Assembly (NCBI GenBank): GCA_941918925.1
Contig: OW799234.1
Span: 117,775,128-117,839,127, forward strand
Length of the DNA stretch: 64,000 bases
DNA from: Phyto melanocephala
Lineage: Eukaryota > Arthropoda > Insecta > Diptera > Rhinophoridae
Direction: 5' to 3'
A program made the translations under genes and the position numbers. Positions 1-13,590 of the stretch are shown here, one piece after another. Position 1 is the stretch's first letter. The number at the start of each line of letters is the position of its first letter. The notes beneath the pieces were generated by a model. That model was not told where the DNA came from. It did not search any database and worked only from the letters and a program-made list of their open reading frames with translations.

Positions 1-3000
1 GCACTTGTGTCATCAATTTTACAAAGTGACTTAAAAATATAATATAAATTAGGTCAGCTACCACACAGATAGATACAGACACACAGTTAAATGTAGCATT
101 AAACATCAGAGTAGTAGTGGCAAAGTATAAACTTATGTAAGTGTGAATGTGTATAAAATGAAGATGAAAATGAAAATCAACTCTGAATAAAAATAAAATA
201 CACACACAAATAAATAACTATAGTACATATTTGCAAATGTTACAATAATAAAATAAGCTGGTTGAAGTATATATTGCTGTTTTGAAACCGGGCAACACTG
301 AAATTGTTGTTATTTTTCACTTGAACCCCCTCTCTTTCTTCTTAGCTTTTATGTTCAGTAACTGGATGGAGAGAAAATGCAAAATATTATACAACACTAC
401 GCAACAATTTCAATTTGCAACTTACAAGTGGCATTGTGGTATTAAATACGTTTGTTATGCTTGTGTTTAACTGCGTTTATCGTACAGCTGTGCTACATGT
501 CCAATGCATTTGAGTGTAGAAGAATGCTTGATACAATTAGTTTTCATTCCTTGCTAGTTGTTGCAAACGATTTTATAGTCACCATAATGTTTCATAAAAA
601 CCACTGCAAATGTCACATCATTTGCAGGGAAAATGCCTTGTAAATATAAAGCTTCAATTTAGGGGGCAATAAAGGGTGGGTTGGTCTATTTAGCCGCACG
701 CATGGATTTTGTTGAGAAAAAATGTGTTACAAATAACAACAACTGTTAGCCATTGGACTATTTTTTTTTTTTATATTAAGTTTACCTAAATCCCTAAAAA
801 TAGGCTTAAAACTTTATTATTTAGTTGTCAGTTAGAACATGGTAATTGGAATGGTGGGTTACAGTAAATGGGTGGATGTGGATTAAATTGCAGAAAAGCT
901 TAAACCTAGAAGTTTAAGCGAGACTTTTTCAAAAGTTATTTATTAAAATAAAATTTAAAGCATTTTTTAGAATAAAATACTGATTTGAAATTTATACAAA
1001 TTTACTCTAAACATTTTTTTAAATTAATTTAATTTAAATAATGTGTATAAATAATTAAGCTTATTAAAAAATCCCTAAAAATATTATATTTGCTAAATAG
1101 TTTGTTATAATCAGCCAAGGGAAGAGATCAGTTTTTCATTATATTTAGAAAATATGGTTCCTTCAAAAACCATAATTTGCTGTTTTGGGAATTTTATTTG
1201 ACAACGACCATAGTGACATCAAAAGTTGCTTATAACAATAAAAAGCATTTTTGCAAAACCATACAGATGTACTACAATTATAAGTTAACTAAAACGTTTT
1301 CCATTTTTGTGTGTCATTGAAAAACATTAGGGGATTGTGCAATTATTTTTTTTTTTATTTAAAAAATTATATTTTATTCTCATACATAATTTGAACTTAG
1401 TTTTAATAAGATATTTTTCTAATAAATTTCCCAGAATTTCATAACAAAAATCAACCATGGCTTAGCTTAGCTATTAATAAATATTAAAGCAAAAATCAAA
1501 ATAAAATATTCTAAATTCATATTTTTCTACATTATTTTCAAGTTTAATTGTGTAATGGTCGTCAAGATGATTATAGTGATTTTAACACAAGTGCATAATA
1601 TATCTTTGATGATTTAATAACAAGTTTTAAGTCAAGTAATTTCAATTTCAGTGTTTTTTTAAGTTTTATTCAATTTGATCTCTCTTTTATTTGATATAGC
1701 ATAACTCCTTCCAATCTTTATCGTACGCTCCTTGAAAATACTTTTGATAAATGTACATTTTGTTGGGTATTAAATAAAAACTGTATTTACTGACTTAAGA
1801 CTTTTTTGCCTAACTTCAGAGATTTATGTGTCCATCTATACGTACTTATGTTTGTAAATACACACAGTTACTATCTGTGTATCTATGGAGATTGTTATAA
1901 TGTTTTAGTTGTCAATACAAATGTAGCTGTATACTATTACAATGTGCGCAATGCAGTAGTTATCGGAAATGGGTTAATCGATTTTTAAAAGGATCGCTCG
2001 TTATGCTCTGTTTCAATTTTGTCATAGCAACACACAGACATGTAACATAAAATTGAACTTATGCACAAGCACAGCAACCAAGCACTAAACCAATTACATC
2101 AATATTCTGGACTATACAATTTATAAGGAGTTTGAAAGTATGTGCTAGCTTGTGTTTGATAACTGTGTTGTTATATCTATAAGTTTTAACTGTATGTAAA
2201 TTAGATCTGTTTTTTGAATTTCACATGAATGTATTTTGTTGTGGCTGTGGGTATGTATTTGTTATGTTGATGTATTATTTTATGCTTTTTACAGTACGAA
2301 TATGAGTACGAATTTGTTGTTATTTTAGATGTAGTTAGATGCTAATAAGAGTAGAACAACTTTTTTTAAAAACAAGTAAAGTTTCTGAGGTTTCAACGCA
2401 TGAGTCCAATATTTGAAAAAATATACGTAAAACACTGGCCATACAAATGAATCTTTGTTTAATCAAAATTGTTCTTATTTGAAATTCTGATGTTATATAA
2501 GTAAATAAAAAAATAATTACTAACACTTATAAATATAATCGCTTTTATTTCGCGGTATAAACTATAGATCCATATTAGTAAGACTTATTGTCACGATCAG
2601 CGACTATAAGGGAGGGCAATTAATTTTTAAATATAGTTTAGTATATCGATCTAAAACTTTTTTTCTTTTAAAATAAAAATATTAATATCAAAATCAGTTG
2701 TTGTGTTTTTATTTTTTTTATACTGGTTTATTGGCCTTAATGGCTTAAAACTGTTTGAATTGAATAAATGAAAAAAAAAACGAAAGGTAAAAAACTAGTT
2801 TCTAGCATCTTATAACTGTTTCAAGAAAGTACGAACCCATAAGTCATAATTTTATACTATGAATCTGTAAAGGTGCAGTTGTCGCTGATGCGCTGGTCTA
2901 TGACTTTCGGTATCTTAAATTCCGAAATTCTCTTTATTTATTCATCTATATTACTTTGTTTAGAAATTCAATTTCGCAATTTTTGTACATATGTTTTCAA

Positions 3001-3510
3001 CAAGATTTTGTTACTTAAAAATTAAAAATATTTCCTATATAAAAACTTTTACTACCTATTTCGTAAACTGATATGTTCAAATTCTTTTTCATCCGAAAGT
3101 TGCTTACAAAAATATCATAAATTAAAAGAATTTTTTGTTTGAAAATGAGTTTAAAAGATGTCAATGAAGGAAAATCTGCATTTAAAAATGTCATTGAAGG
3201 ATCTTTTTGAAAAATTCATAATTGTACTAGAAGTACATTTTGTATCATTAGAGAGAGAAATAAAATCAGTAATTGTTAAAAGCATTTAAAAATAAAAGAA
3301 AAAATTCATTAAGAAACAATTTTTTTCGAAAATTATATGCAATACTTTCAATCACTGTATTTTGGTTGTATTTTGAAATCCTGTCATATTCATAGTCAAT
3401 TTTTCCCCCTTCCTGCATGTCATGTTTTAAAGGCATTACGACAAAATTTTTTTCAGAGATATTCTTAATTTTTAAATTCTCAATTTAAATTATTTGCCTT
3501 TTATTTTTTA

Positions 3511-3806
3511 CTAGCTTGTGCCCGCGACTTCGTCGGCGTAGTTATCGGGAAAAAGGTAGACTTAGTATTTACAACAAAAATAAAAATATTTACAACACAA
3601 ACAACCCGTTTAGGATGTGTTATGATGAGTTTTCCAACGACTTCGCATTATTATCGCGATAAAAAGTAGCCTATGTGTTAATCTAGGTTGTTATCTATCT
3701 ATGTGCTGAATTTCATTTAGTTACGTTCAGCCGTTTTTGCGTGACTGAGTAACAAATATCCAAACATCCAAACATACAAACATTCAAATTTATTATATTA
3801 GTAAGA
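3511..3806 (-). mobile_element. Short non-autonomous Helitron
   Basis: Read on the minus strand it starts TCTTACTAATATAATAAA and ends in CTAG, and it lies between A and T as Helitrons do. Just before the CTAG is a GC-rich hairpin (CGAC-GAA-GTCG). The 5' part contains the stretch with CACGCAAAAACGGCTGAACG seen in many insect Helitrons. It is 296 bp with no coding capacity. Related pieces lie at 39845-40025, 40040-40217 and 55050-55536. Confidence 0.8.
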
Positions 3807-5053
3807 TTTGTATGTCACCTACTAACTATCATAACAACCACACACTGCTTTTGCATTACGATATTTGCTGATTGTTAAGTACAAAAAATTTTGTCTTTTC
3901 CTTCAATATGAAATACAATCGCAAGTAAATTATTCTTGTTCTCCCTTTTCTGTGTCAATTTGTGGTCAACTATCGATGACATATTTACAAACAATTTTCC
4001 TCATGTAAAAATTTTAAATTGAGTATTTTCTTTCTTGAGTGTACGTTTTTGATTGACGACATTTATCTGTAAGTTTACTATGCCATTAGTTTAACTAGGG
4101 TTGATGGAGTTTTTTGAGTAAACTCTATCAAGAACTTTATTTTCAAGGAAAATTGGAACAAATTATAATTAGTAAAGTTGAACCATTAAAGTATATAAAT
4201 TATATGATTAAAATAGATTCAAACAAGAGTATTATATTTGATAATACTATTCGTTATCATAAACATAGGTATAATCACCATATCCCAGCGTAGCATAGAA
4301 AGTAGATCCAACGTTATACGACAGTTTACCTATTATTTTCGACGCAATCTTTGATTTCAAATCCACATTGGTAAAAAAATTTTACTAGTCAGGTTCTTTC
4401 ATTTGATACCCCTGTTTATTATTAGGATTCCTCCACAAAGAGCCATTATTACGACTTGACTTTAGTTGAACGTAGGATATTTTTGAACTAATAAACAGTT
4501 TATCATTATTACAACTTTAGTTCAACATGTCAGGTTAAATTAACTTATATTTAACTTTCACTAGTATGAGCATGAGTATTAACGAGTATTATCTTTAAAA
4601 AATCACAGAAACGAACTCCAAACAATTCACGTTTATAGGGTGTAATTTGTAATTTGTTTCGTAATTTAAAAACGTATCTTAAAAGAGAGTTGCATATTAA
4701 AGTAAATTTTGGCTGCACGAAAACAGTTCTCATCCATATAGTAAAGCTTGTATTAAATAGGTTTTTTTAATGAGTGTTGTTTCCTGAGTTTCGCAGTGCA
4801 TCTCGATATTATTAAGGATTAAGACTTTTAGGATTCACACAGAGACCACCTTTACTTTCCTAGAGACTAATATTAGACAGGTCTAAATTTAACTTGGCAA
4901 CACTTTTCTTCAGTCTGTCTTTTTTTTACACAGATATACCTCAACGTCGTCTACGTACATACATCCAGAAAATTACATGGTTCAGTTCCTGTAATCGAAT
5001 TTATGATTATAAAATTTCTATTGCAAGAATCATAATTAAATTGTGCTGACTAC

Positions 5054-5408
5054 ATATGAAATAAGTTATCATTTTTAGCAACTTGCACTGGATCGATTTT
5101 TCTGAAACTTTGCACACATATTGAGCTGTCATGACTACATAGCTTCGTGGTTATAAAAGTTGGCAGTGCCACGCCCATAAAAAATGAGTTATAATTTTTA
5201 GCTACTTGCACTAGGTCGATTTTTCTGAAACTTTGCACACATATTTAGCTGTCATGACTACATAACTTCGTGGTTATAAAAGTGGGCAGTGCCCCGCTCA
5301 TAAAAAATTAGTTATAATTTTTAGCTGCTGGCACTTGATATTCAATTAAAATTCAGAATGCATTTTTATTCATTAAGGAGCGAAGCAACGCGCGACGGGC
5401 TTGGCTAG
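5054..5408 (+). mobile_element. 5'-truncated Helitron with 123-bp internal repeats
   Basis: The element ends in a GC-rich stretch followed by CTAG and a target T. It has two tandem copies, about 123 bp apart, of a unit containing TCTGAAACTTTGCACACATA, AGCTGTCATGACTACATA and an imperfect CACGCCCAT box. The last part (TTCAGAATGCATTTTTATTC) also occurs in the copy at 12926-13489, which belongs to the same family. The 5' TC end is missing or decayed. Confidence 0.7.
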
Positions 5409-5599
5409 TATTGAATAAAAGCAGTCCTCAAACTGACCCTTACGTATTCACATTGACACCGGTTATTTAAATACGAATATATAAGATCATTCGCAGAAAG
5501 CGTGAGATTAAAAATTTTATTTAATTTGGTAGCAAGTACAACATGGTTTGCTTTATCAAATACTTTCAAGGTATACAAATCTTTACAACAAGCAAGCAC
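5405..5599 (-). pseudogene. Non-LTR reverse transcriptase fragment
   Basis: An open stretch of about 60 codons on the minus strand contains VFDKANHVVLATKLNKIF and later IYSYLNNRCQCEYV. These resemble the (A/S)FDxVxH...LxxKL and SYLxNRxQxV blocks of reverse transcriptases of jockey/CR1-type non-LTR retrotransposons. The catalytic box and the rest of the ORF are absent. It abuts the CTAG end of the Helitron at 5054-5408, so it may be DNA into which that Helitron inserted. Confidence 0.6.
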
Positions 5600-7409
5600 T
5601 TTAGTAAATGAATTACAAACATAAAGAATCCTAAAATACTATATGTTTTTTTTTTCTTTCTTTTTTGCATCTAAGTTAACTTTTAACCTCATAACTTCCA
5701 TTTAAATCAATTTAGCTTTTTTTGTTATATTTAAAATTAGAAGGTTTTTTATGTACATACAAATATTTTTTTCTTGTATAAAAACGTTTTATATGTCCCC
5801 TAGCGCGCTGTTGTTTAAAAATATATTATTTTTTCCAACAAGGAAAGAGAGAGAGAGGGAGATGAGTCAAAGTTTTTTGTAAACTTTTTTTTGTAAACTG
5901 GAACATTTAACTTTTTAACAAAACTTTTATTTATATAAATGCAGTAAAACTTCTTACAGTTTTTTTTTATTATGAAAATTTATTTTATCCTTCTTTTATG
6001 TAAAAATAGTATAGAATTTTATACGTTATTAGTACAAAACTTTATTAAATAACCAGTTAGAATTACAATAAACTTAACAATGGGTTTAAGTTTGTAAAAG
6101 TCTAGTTAATAAAGTAAATTACTGTGTATTAAAAATTTAGCGTATTTCCGACTTTAATTTATTTATTTTTAGCTTTTTTTAGACCTAAGACATGTCGTAT
6201 ATATCCTATACAAATTGCTTAAAGATAAGCTTTTTTTTAATTATTATAAAATTTTTATTAAACTAGCGCTTACCTAACGTATATTCGGAACTTTTACTGC
6301 CGCACTCATAACAACCTATAAAAGTTTTATAAGGGGGTATAAACTATTTATAATTTGCTTAACAGTAAATCTGTAATACTTTAAAAGCTCTTATTATTAT
6401 AATAATAATTATTTAAAACTGCAATCCTATGAATTATTAAGTTTGTTGAAAGAAATTTTAAATATAATTTTCTTATTAAAAATATTAGCTTATAAAATAT
6501 TTAGGCTCATTAAAGATTATTGCACATAAACAGCTGAATGTAAAGTTAATTTAGAAAAATTGGAAAATCCCCAATAATTTAAAAAATCAAAATACAAACT
6601 ATTTACTAAAAACTTTTTTAAGAAGTTAACTTAAAAAGGCTAGCTGTAAAATTTATTTCTGTAATTCTTAATCAATAGCAAATGAAGGCAGAAATTTAAT
6701 TTTATTAAAATTTTTATAAAATAATATTAAACATTTTGTAAAATACTTGTTCATTTGTTTTTTAATAAGCCTGCAAGTATATTTTGACTTTAAATTATAA
6801 TAACACCAATATTTCTTTAAAAATACTTTATAGAAAATTTTCGGAACTAAATTTAGGTTAGAACTAAAAAAACGAGCTTAAAAGCTTGTTTAAGTTATAA
6901 AGGCTTTATGTGATCTAATCTACGAAATAAAATAAATATTAAAGTTTATATCTATAGTATAAAAGTTTTATCACAAATGCTTTCTTAGAAGATGCAGAGT
7001 TTTCAAGCTGTTTTTTTTTTAACTGAACCATTACTCTGTACTCGTGGTTCAAAATTGTCCATACAGTTTGCATTGCTTTACTATTTTTACAACACCGAAA
7101 TAGTTTTTTTTTTTAATTTTTAATCATACATTTTGTTTGTGTATATCATATAAGTACATCTCTTAGCTCTTTTCGCAATGTTTGTGTGACAAAAATCACG
7201 CATTTGAGTAACATTTTACCAATACAATGGAGTCAATATATATTTTCAATAAAGGAATGTCGTTTTTCTAACAGGATTATAAATAAAAAAAAATAGATGT
7301 ACTCTTTGCAAATGCAATTACCTGAGCTTTTTGATTATTTGCGGTTGTGTTTTTGTAGTGAATATATGTAATATTATATGCATACCAACAAACCACTTAA
7401 TTTGAAATT

Positions 7410-7727
7410 ATGGAATCCGATTTCAAAGAAGAAACTTCTAATGCCTCGTGTAAAGGAGAAGTTTATAATGTTTCTTATATTCGATCTGTTTATGATCTCA
7501 ATACATATGACGAATATCGCGGTATTCCAAATAAAACTTAAACAGAAGCTGCAAGATATACTTGTAAAAGTGTATAATTAACAATGAAAGCGGTTGGAAG
7601 AAGTTCTAAGCAAAATATTATTAATCTTCCTTTTGGCACTACGCGTAATGCTATTTCTAGAGCAGACAGCATAAAATCCTCCTTAATGTTGAAATTACTT
7701 ATTGATATACCAATCTACAGGATAATA
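7410..7727 (+). pseudogene. Decayed coding-like segment, family not recognised
   Basis: Starting at an ATG, one frame reads MESDFKEETSNASCKGEVYN and on for 43 codons to a TAA. It continues in the same frame with a second stop and a coding-like stretch (MKAVGRSSKQNIINLPFG) to about 7727. Base composition here is less AT-rich than the neighbours. It may be the remains of a transposon or a retrocopied gene. I cannot name a family, and chance is not excluded. Confidence 0.25.
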
Positions 7728-10700
7728 ATTAAATAAATTATTATTTAATATTATTCAGCATTTAGATTACTAAATCAATACTTTTGCCTATAACAATCAA
7801 AGTAAATTTTTGAGATTCCCTTATCATCTGGTGTATATCGTTCTCAAGGGGAAGCCTTGGAAACGCAATGGGATAACCGAATAATATTTAAATATATGTA
7901 CTATGATCTTGCGAAGATTTCAATATATATCGCAAGCGATGCGCTATAAAATCTCATAGGAATGAAAGATAAGCACGTAATAAACTTGCTGCTTGCTCAG
8001 AGATTTTTGGAACCGTACACAAGAAAATCTGTGGAAAATGTTCATTCGTTGTGATTATATAGCATTGCATAAGCAACTTGTCCATTCAAATAGTTTATAC
8101 CATAAAAACGAGGAAAATATTGCATTAAAGTTTGAGTACTGTACGATACGAGAATCAGCTATGTATGATCATTACTAGCATAAAACGGTAGAGACAGAAA
8201 CTTCAAGCCAGCAAAGAATCAAGATGGTCGTTTCGTCTTCGATCTGATTAAAGATCCTAGGAATTAAGTATTGAGTTGTTGAAATTAAACGTCCGCAAAA
8301 AAGCTTTTTTACGAAACGTAATAACAGATGGTATTGTCCGAAAAACAAGATCGTTTTTATCTCCGTAATAAAGACATAACAACTGTGCACACTTTATATT
8401 TGACAATTAAAATAAAACTACAATAGTGGGATATAAATCTAAGAAAAATCGAACTGTTTTTTTGTTGAGCACATTACATCACAGTAATAAATTTAGAGAA
8501 AGTACCAAAAGCCTGATATCATTCACTTTTGCAATAAAACGAAATCCGGAGTTGATACATTAGTTCAACTAATAAAAACATACACATATAAGAGAAAATA
8601 AAATCGTTGGTCTTAGTCACTGTAATGCAACAACTTGGATATATCAGCCTATAATGCGAAAGTATTTTTTTAAAGAATAATCTGGATTGCAATCGGAAAA
8701 AGAAGAATAAACGAAGAATTTATTTCGAAGACTCTGGTATAAATCTAATCAGCGAGAAAGTATCGCGTAGAATAAAAAATCCACAAAGTAGTCATGCTAA
8801 AGCATCCATCAAACACGTTTAAATAGACTTAGCTACCGACTTAAAAGTAAATAATTTTAAAAGCGCCCGTTGCTGTTTTTGCTCAAATTAATCTAATAGC
8901 ACGAAATGTTTCATAAAATGTTAAGAGTTTAAGCAGTAATCGTTTGAGCTCATTATATCTATAACAATAACAGAGTCAACATTTCTATATATTAAACTTT
9001 TTGTAAACTAAGTTGAACAAAATTTTTTTTTATTAGTTTTAAATGTTATTTTGAAGGCAAAAATTTATTTATTTTATCTTTTAATCTTAACTTTAGTTTA
9101 AGATGAAATATTCTTTTAGAGCTATGAGCTCAAGGAAAAAATATAATTTATAGCAATAGTATTAATAAGTATTTAAAAAAACTAGCTTCATTTCATTTAA
9201 AATTATTTGTTATTAAATATATCATTAATTTTAAGTTGTTATATCCATTTTTTTTTAGCTGTCACATTCACCAGTAACTAGACAAGTTTTGCCATCACCG
9301 TTTCAGAAGTTTAATTTACATATTATATAAAACCAACTACGTGACTTTTTCCCTAATTTCTCTTAAACCATTAAACCATATTTTGCTTTTTTCATATACA
9401 TACCTACCAATACATATTTTAAACTTTCGAGGTCTTAGCACAAGTACAAAGTATGTACAACACAATTTGCACGAACATATACATACATACTTACATATAT
9501 AGAAAGCAGAAAAGCATGCACATACGCACTCATCTTTATAGAAATAATAACAGTGATAAAGAGAGAGTATAATAAATAGAAAATTATAACAACATAAATT
9601 ACAATTACGCACATAATTCGCACTCACACTTCTTCTAGTCAGAGAAAAAGCAACAAACTGTCATTTACCTACGTACAAACATATATACAAATATATAACA
9701 CAGTCACACAATTATAGTCACTTCGTTAACGCAGGATGTTGTGCCTGTTGTTGTTGCTTTTTAGAAACTAGAGAATTTTTAAAATTTAAAGTATATTTAT
9801 AGGCAAAAAGGAAAATTTTATGTGAGGTTTTACCTTGGAAATTATTAACAAATAAAAAAAAGAATTTATCTGGAAAAGACTCTTCTGATAATAAATTAAA
9901 ATTTTCATTAATATTTTTTAAAGGCTAAACAATTTATATAATTTCCTGTCTACAGAATAACGCTGATCTTGAAAAGGGGAAAAAGGATGCTTCTATTTTT
10001 AAAATTTCTCCTTAAAGTTGTTAAAATTATAAAGCAAAGGTTGTCGTGGCTGGGTTTGCTCATTTAAAATTAGCGCGTATACCGGGATGTGTGACTGTGA
10101 ATAAATGTGTGTGGTGTACCAATATAACGTAAACACCATAATTAGTTAAAGCTTTTAAATTCTTTAACAAAAACTTTTAAGCTTATTTATGACCATGTGA
10201 AGGTATGTCTGTACAAAGGAGATATTTCTTTTGTAGAGCATAGTAAAATATAAATATTTTCCAACTGACTCTAAAGATTTAATAAATATTTTGTTAAGAA
10301 ATAAATTGTTATTTATTTATTGTTGTTTTATTTTGCATTGTTCTTGTTTTCATTGTTAAAATATTATAAAAATTTTTTTAAGTTAAAACTGTTTTTCATT
10401 ACTTCTTTAAAGAAAAAAGGGTGTGTGAAGTTAAAGTTATAATAGAAAGGGATATACTACAAATGCTAGGATAGACAAAAAGTTGAAAATAATTTAACTT
10501 CGTTTTATTTTCTATGGAAAAAGTTTGCTTATGTATTACAAAAAAGTAAAATAAGAAACGAATTTAAGAGAGTTTAACTTATTTGATTTGTTGTTTGTAA
10601 AAAAAGCTTTGGGGCCTTACAGAAAATTACTGCTAACAGTTTATTCAATACATCTTAATATAAAAAAGATTTAGAGACATTCTTAAAATTAAAAGTTTTA

Positions 10701-11351
10701 GAATTTAATAAAATTACTTAAAGTGGGCTCAATTACATCTTTTACAATATGGTATTCGTTTTTACAATACTATTTTTAGCAACCCTTAAATTATTTGTAA
10801 TTTGTAACTATATTAAACGAACATACACCATTAATCAGGTGCTTTTGTAACCAAGTTTTGAAAATTACATACAAAATAAATGAAAAAGTCGAAATATACT
10901 TTAAAATTAAAAGCAAATAATTAGGTGAGTAATGGAAAACCAACGATTTCAATTCGATCTTTTTGAAAAGGTGCGATGAATTCCGATAGATTTTGACAAG
11001 CATTTTTAAACTTCTAAAAAGCATAGCAGACGATAAGGTAAAAACAAACACTAAAAAAATAATATTTGATATCGAAAAAGCCAGAAAACGCTTTTCAGTT
11101 TTTAACAAAAATATTAAATTTTAACATATTTTCCTATATATTTCCCGTTTGTTGTATCTGTGCGTGATATGTAATAATTTATTAAAAACTTCTTTTTTCT
11201 CAATTTCTTAAAGTAACTAAATAAAAATTGTCAAATATTGTTCTTTCGAGTTTTTATAGCCTTTTATAGCCTTCCGAATTTAGAATATACATGCAGAGTC
11301 GTAAATAAATATTGTAAAAGCTACAAACAGAATGACAAACATATTAATACC

Positions 11352-11383
11352 ATTTTACACTCTCGTGTGAAGGGTATAAAAAA
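11352..11383 (+). mobile_element. Fragment of a Helentron-like element end
   Basis: A stretch reading CTCTCGTGTGAAGGGTATAA matches the end of the element at 62335-63580 (GTGAAGGGTATAAAAAA). Only this end is recognisable. Confidence 0.4.
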
Positions 11384-12209
11384 CAGAGGCTATCCATCAT
11401 GTTCTATTTACAAATGTAATCAATTCCTTTCCAATTGCTATAACATAGCTGTTATAAACAAAACTGCGATGACAATTCCAAGCAATTTAATTTAAAATAC
11501 AAAACATCTAAGGGAAATAAGTTTACTTCTGTAGGGTGCTACAGACCGCAAACAACTATTAGGATATTTGGCACTAATTTACCATTTTGTATTAGAAATA
11601 ACAAAGCTATCAAAATGTAATATTTAAAAATCTGTTTTTGGTTTTGCCTTTAATATTGAATAATAGTATTGAAACACATGTAGTTAAACAGACACAATAA
11701 AATTGTTTTTAACCCTTTTTTCAAATTAACCGACCAAGCCAATAATATAAATAAAAAGCAATATAAAACAAAACTTAAAATTTCAAGTCATTTATTTTAT
11801 TTCTTTTAAAGTCACATATTTACACACACACACACATACAAAAAGGACAGCAGCAACAACAATAATAAAACCAGTAAAAAACACAAATATCTTGTATACA
11901 CCCCCTCAATCTTAAGGAAATAAATTATAAGCAGACAACAACAGCAACAAAAAAAAAAAAGAACAAAATAAAAGGCTCTTCCGTTTTTTGTTGTTTTTCT
12001 TTTAGGCAATTTAAAATATAATTGTGTTGCAAAATGTTCTCAAATAAAGATAAATTGCGTTACTTAATATGCCGAGTTTCTTATGTCTTTTTCTCTCTTG
12101 CTGTTATTTGTGCGATTGTAAAATGTGTTGTTGGGGGGGTATTTATTGGTCTCATAATAATTAAACTTCATTTTTCTGTCTTGTGCTGCAGGAAGCAGGC
12201 GGCAAAAAT

Positions 12210-12245
12210 CCGAGGAATGTAAAGCTTAAGTTTACAACTCCTCGG
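12210..12245 (+). repeat. Small imperfect hairpin
   Basis: CCGAGGAATGTAAA pairs with TTTACAACTCCTCGG around a GCTTAAG loop, giving about 13 paired bases with a bulge. It is more GC-rich than its surroundings. It is too short for a typical microRNA precursor by itself. Confidence 0.4.
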
Positions 12246-12925
12246 ACTCATTCCCTTTTTGATAGCATTTGGTCCCTTATGTATTTGCTATTGTTGTTTT
12301 TATTTTATTTCTATTATAAAAACATTTATTTTCGAAAACTCAATTTGTAATTTTATGTTTAGACATTTACAAATTTAAATTCTGTCAGGAAAATTAAAAA
12401 GAGTGAGAGAGGAAATGTAAGAAACAACAATAACATTCTTTAATGTCAATTTACATATAAGATTACCATGGGTTTGTTATTTCTAAATGTGTTTAATTTA
12501 TTTTAATCGAAAAACAATAATGAAAAAATATAAAAGTATTTGTGTTGTTGCTTTTGGTATGCACAAAAGTGTCATTAAAATAGCAAAGTAATTTAACAAG
12601 TATTTTTGCACTTCTATTAAGTTCTTTGAGAAGCCTTTAAATATCTGTTAGGCAAGAAAGAAAATTAATTTATTGTACAATATCTCAAAGTTAAGTGTTT
12701 GCTGTAAATCAATTAATTACTTCGTTTATTATCAAAGTGTGGTAAATAAATTTTTTGTTATTTAATTAATTAAGAGCAAGCACAAGTAAAAACAGGAGTA
12801 CAAATCATATTTAAAAATATATTGTATTGCTAAAAATTTTAACGATGTTACAAGTTTCTCGAGAAGGTCTTGAACTTAGGATCAATAATAAATCTACTAT
12901 GTCAAAACTTGCTAGAAAACTTATA

Positions 12926-13489
12926 TCTATATATATAAAAGTTAAACTCTGTGTGTGTGTTAGCTATAGACTCCGAAACTGTCGAAACCAATCGGACTCA
13001 AACTTTGGTAAGTTGTTGCATACATTTCAGGGAGAGTTTATGGGTGGAAAAAGTGGGCGGGACTACGCCCATACAAAATTAGTTATCAAGTTTAGCTTCT
13101 TACACTTGACCGATTTTTCTGAATCTTTGTACACATATCGAGCTGTCATGACTAAATAATCCCGTGATAAGAAAAGTGGGCGGGGCCACGCCCATAAAAA
13201 AGTTTTAATTTTGAGGTACTTGCACTGGACTGATTATTCTGAAACTTGGCACACATATTGAGCTGTCATGGCTTTATAATTTCCTGATAAGAAAAGTGGG
13301 CGGGACCACGCCCATAAAAAAGTTTTAATTTTGAGGTACTTGCTCTTGACCTATTTTTGTGAAACTTTCCACTCATATTTAACTGTCATGACTATACTGT
13401 TTCGTAATTTTTGCAATTGATATTTAATATAAATTCAGAATGCATTTTTATTCATTAAGGGGCTAACTACGCTCGTCGGGGTTTTCTAG
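12926..13489 (+). mobile_element. Complete non-autonomous Helitron with tandem repeats
   Basis: The element begins TCTATATATATAAAAG after a target A and ends TTTTCTAG before a target T, matching Helitron boundaries. Inside are three units of about 120 bp, each with a GTGGGCGG..CACGCCCAT(A) inverted box and an AGCTGTCATG box. It is 564 bp with no ORF of note, and belongs to the same family as 5054-5408. Confidence 0.8.
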
Positions 13490-13525
13490 TTAAATAAAAA
13501 ACTTGTTTTGTTTTTAGTTTTGCAA

Positions 13526-13590
13526 GAACAAACAAGTAAGAGTGCTTTATTCGGCCGTGATGAATCGTATATAGCCTTCACAACGTATAG
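13526..13590 (+). mobile_element. Fragment of a Helentron-like element start
   Basis: ACAAGTAAGAGTGCTTTATT followed by CGGCCGTG.. and a decayed GCCTTCAC matches the start of the elements at 23324 and 62335. The remainder is not recognisable. Confidence 0.5.

Noticed and set aside
12197..12223. Possible plus-strand exon after CTTGTGCTGCAG ending before GTAAAG
   Set aside because: Good splice-like borders and open frame, but wrong strand for the gene and overlapping a small hairpin; no supporting neighbour.
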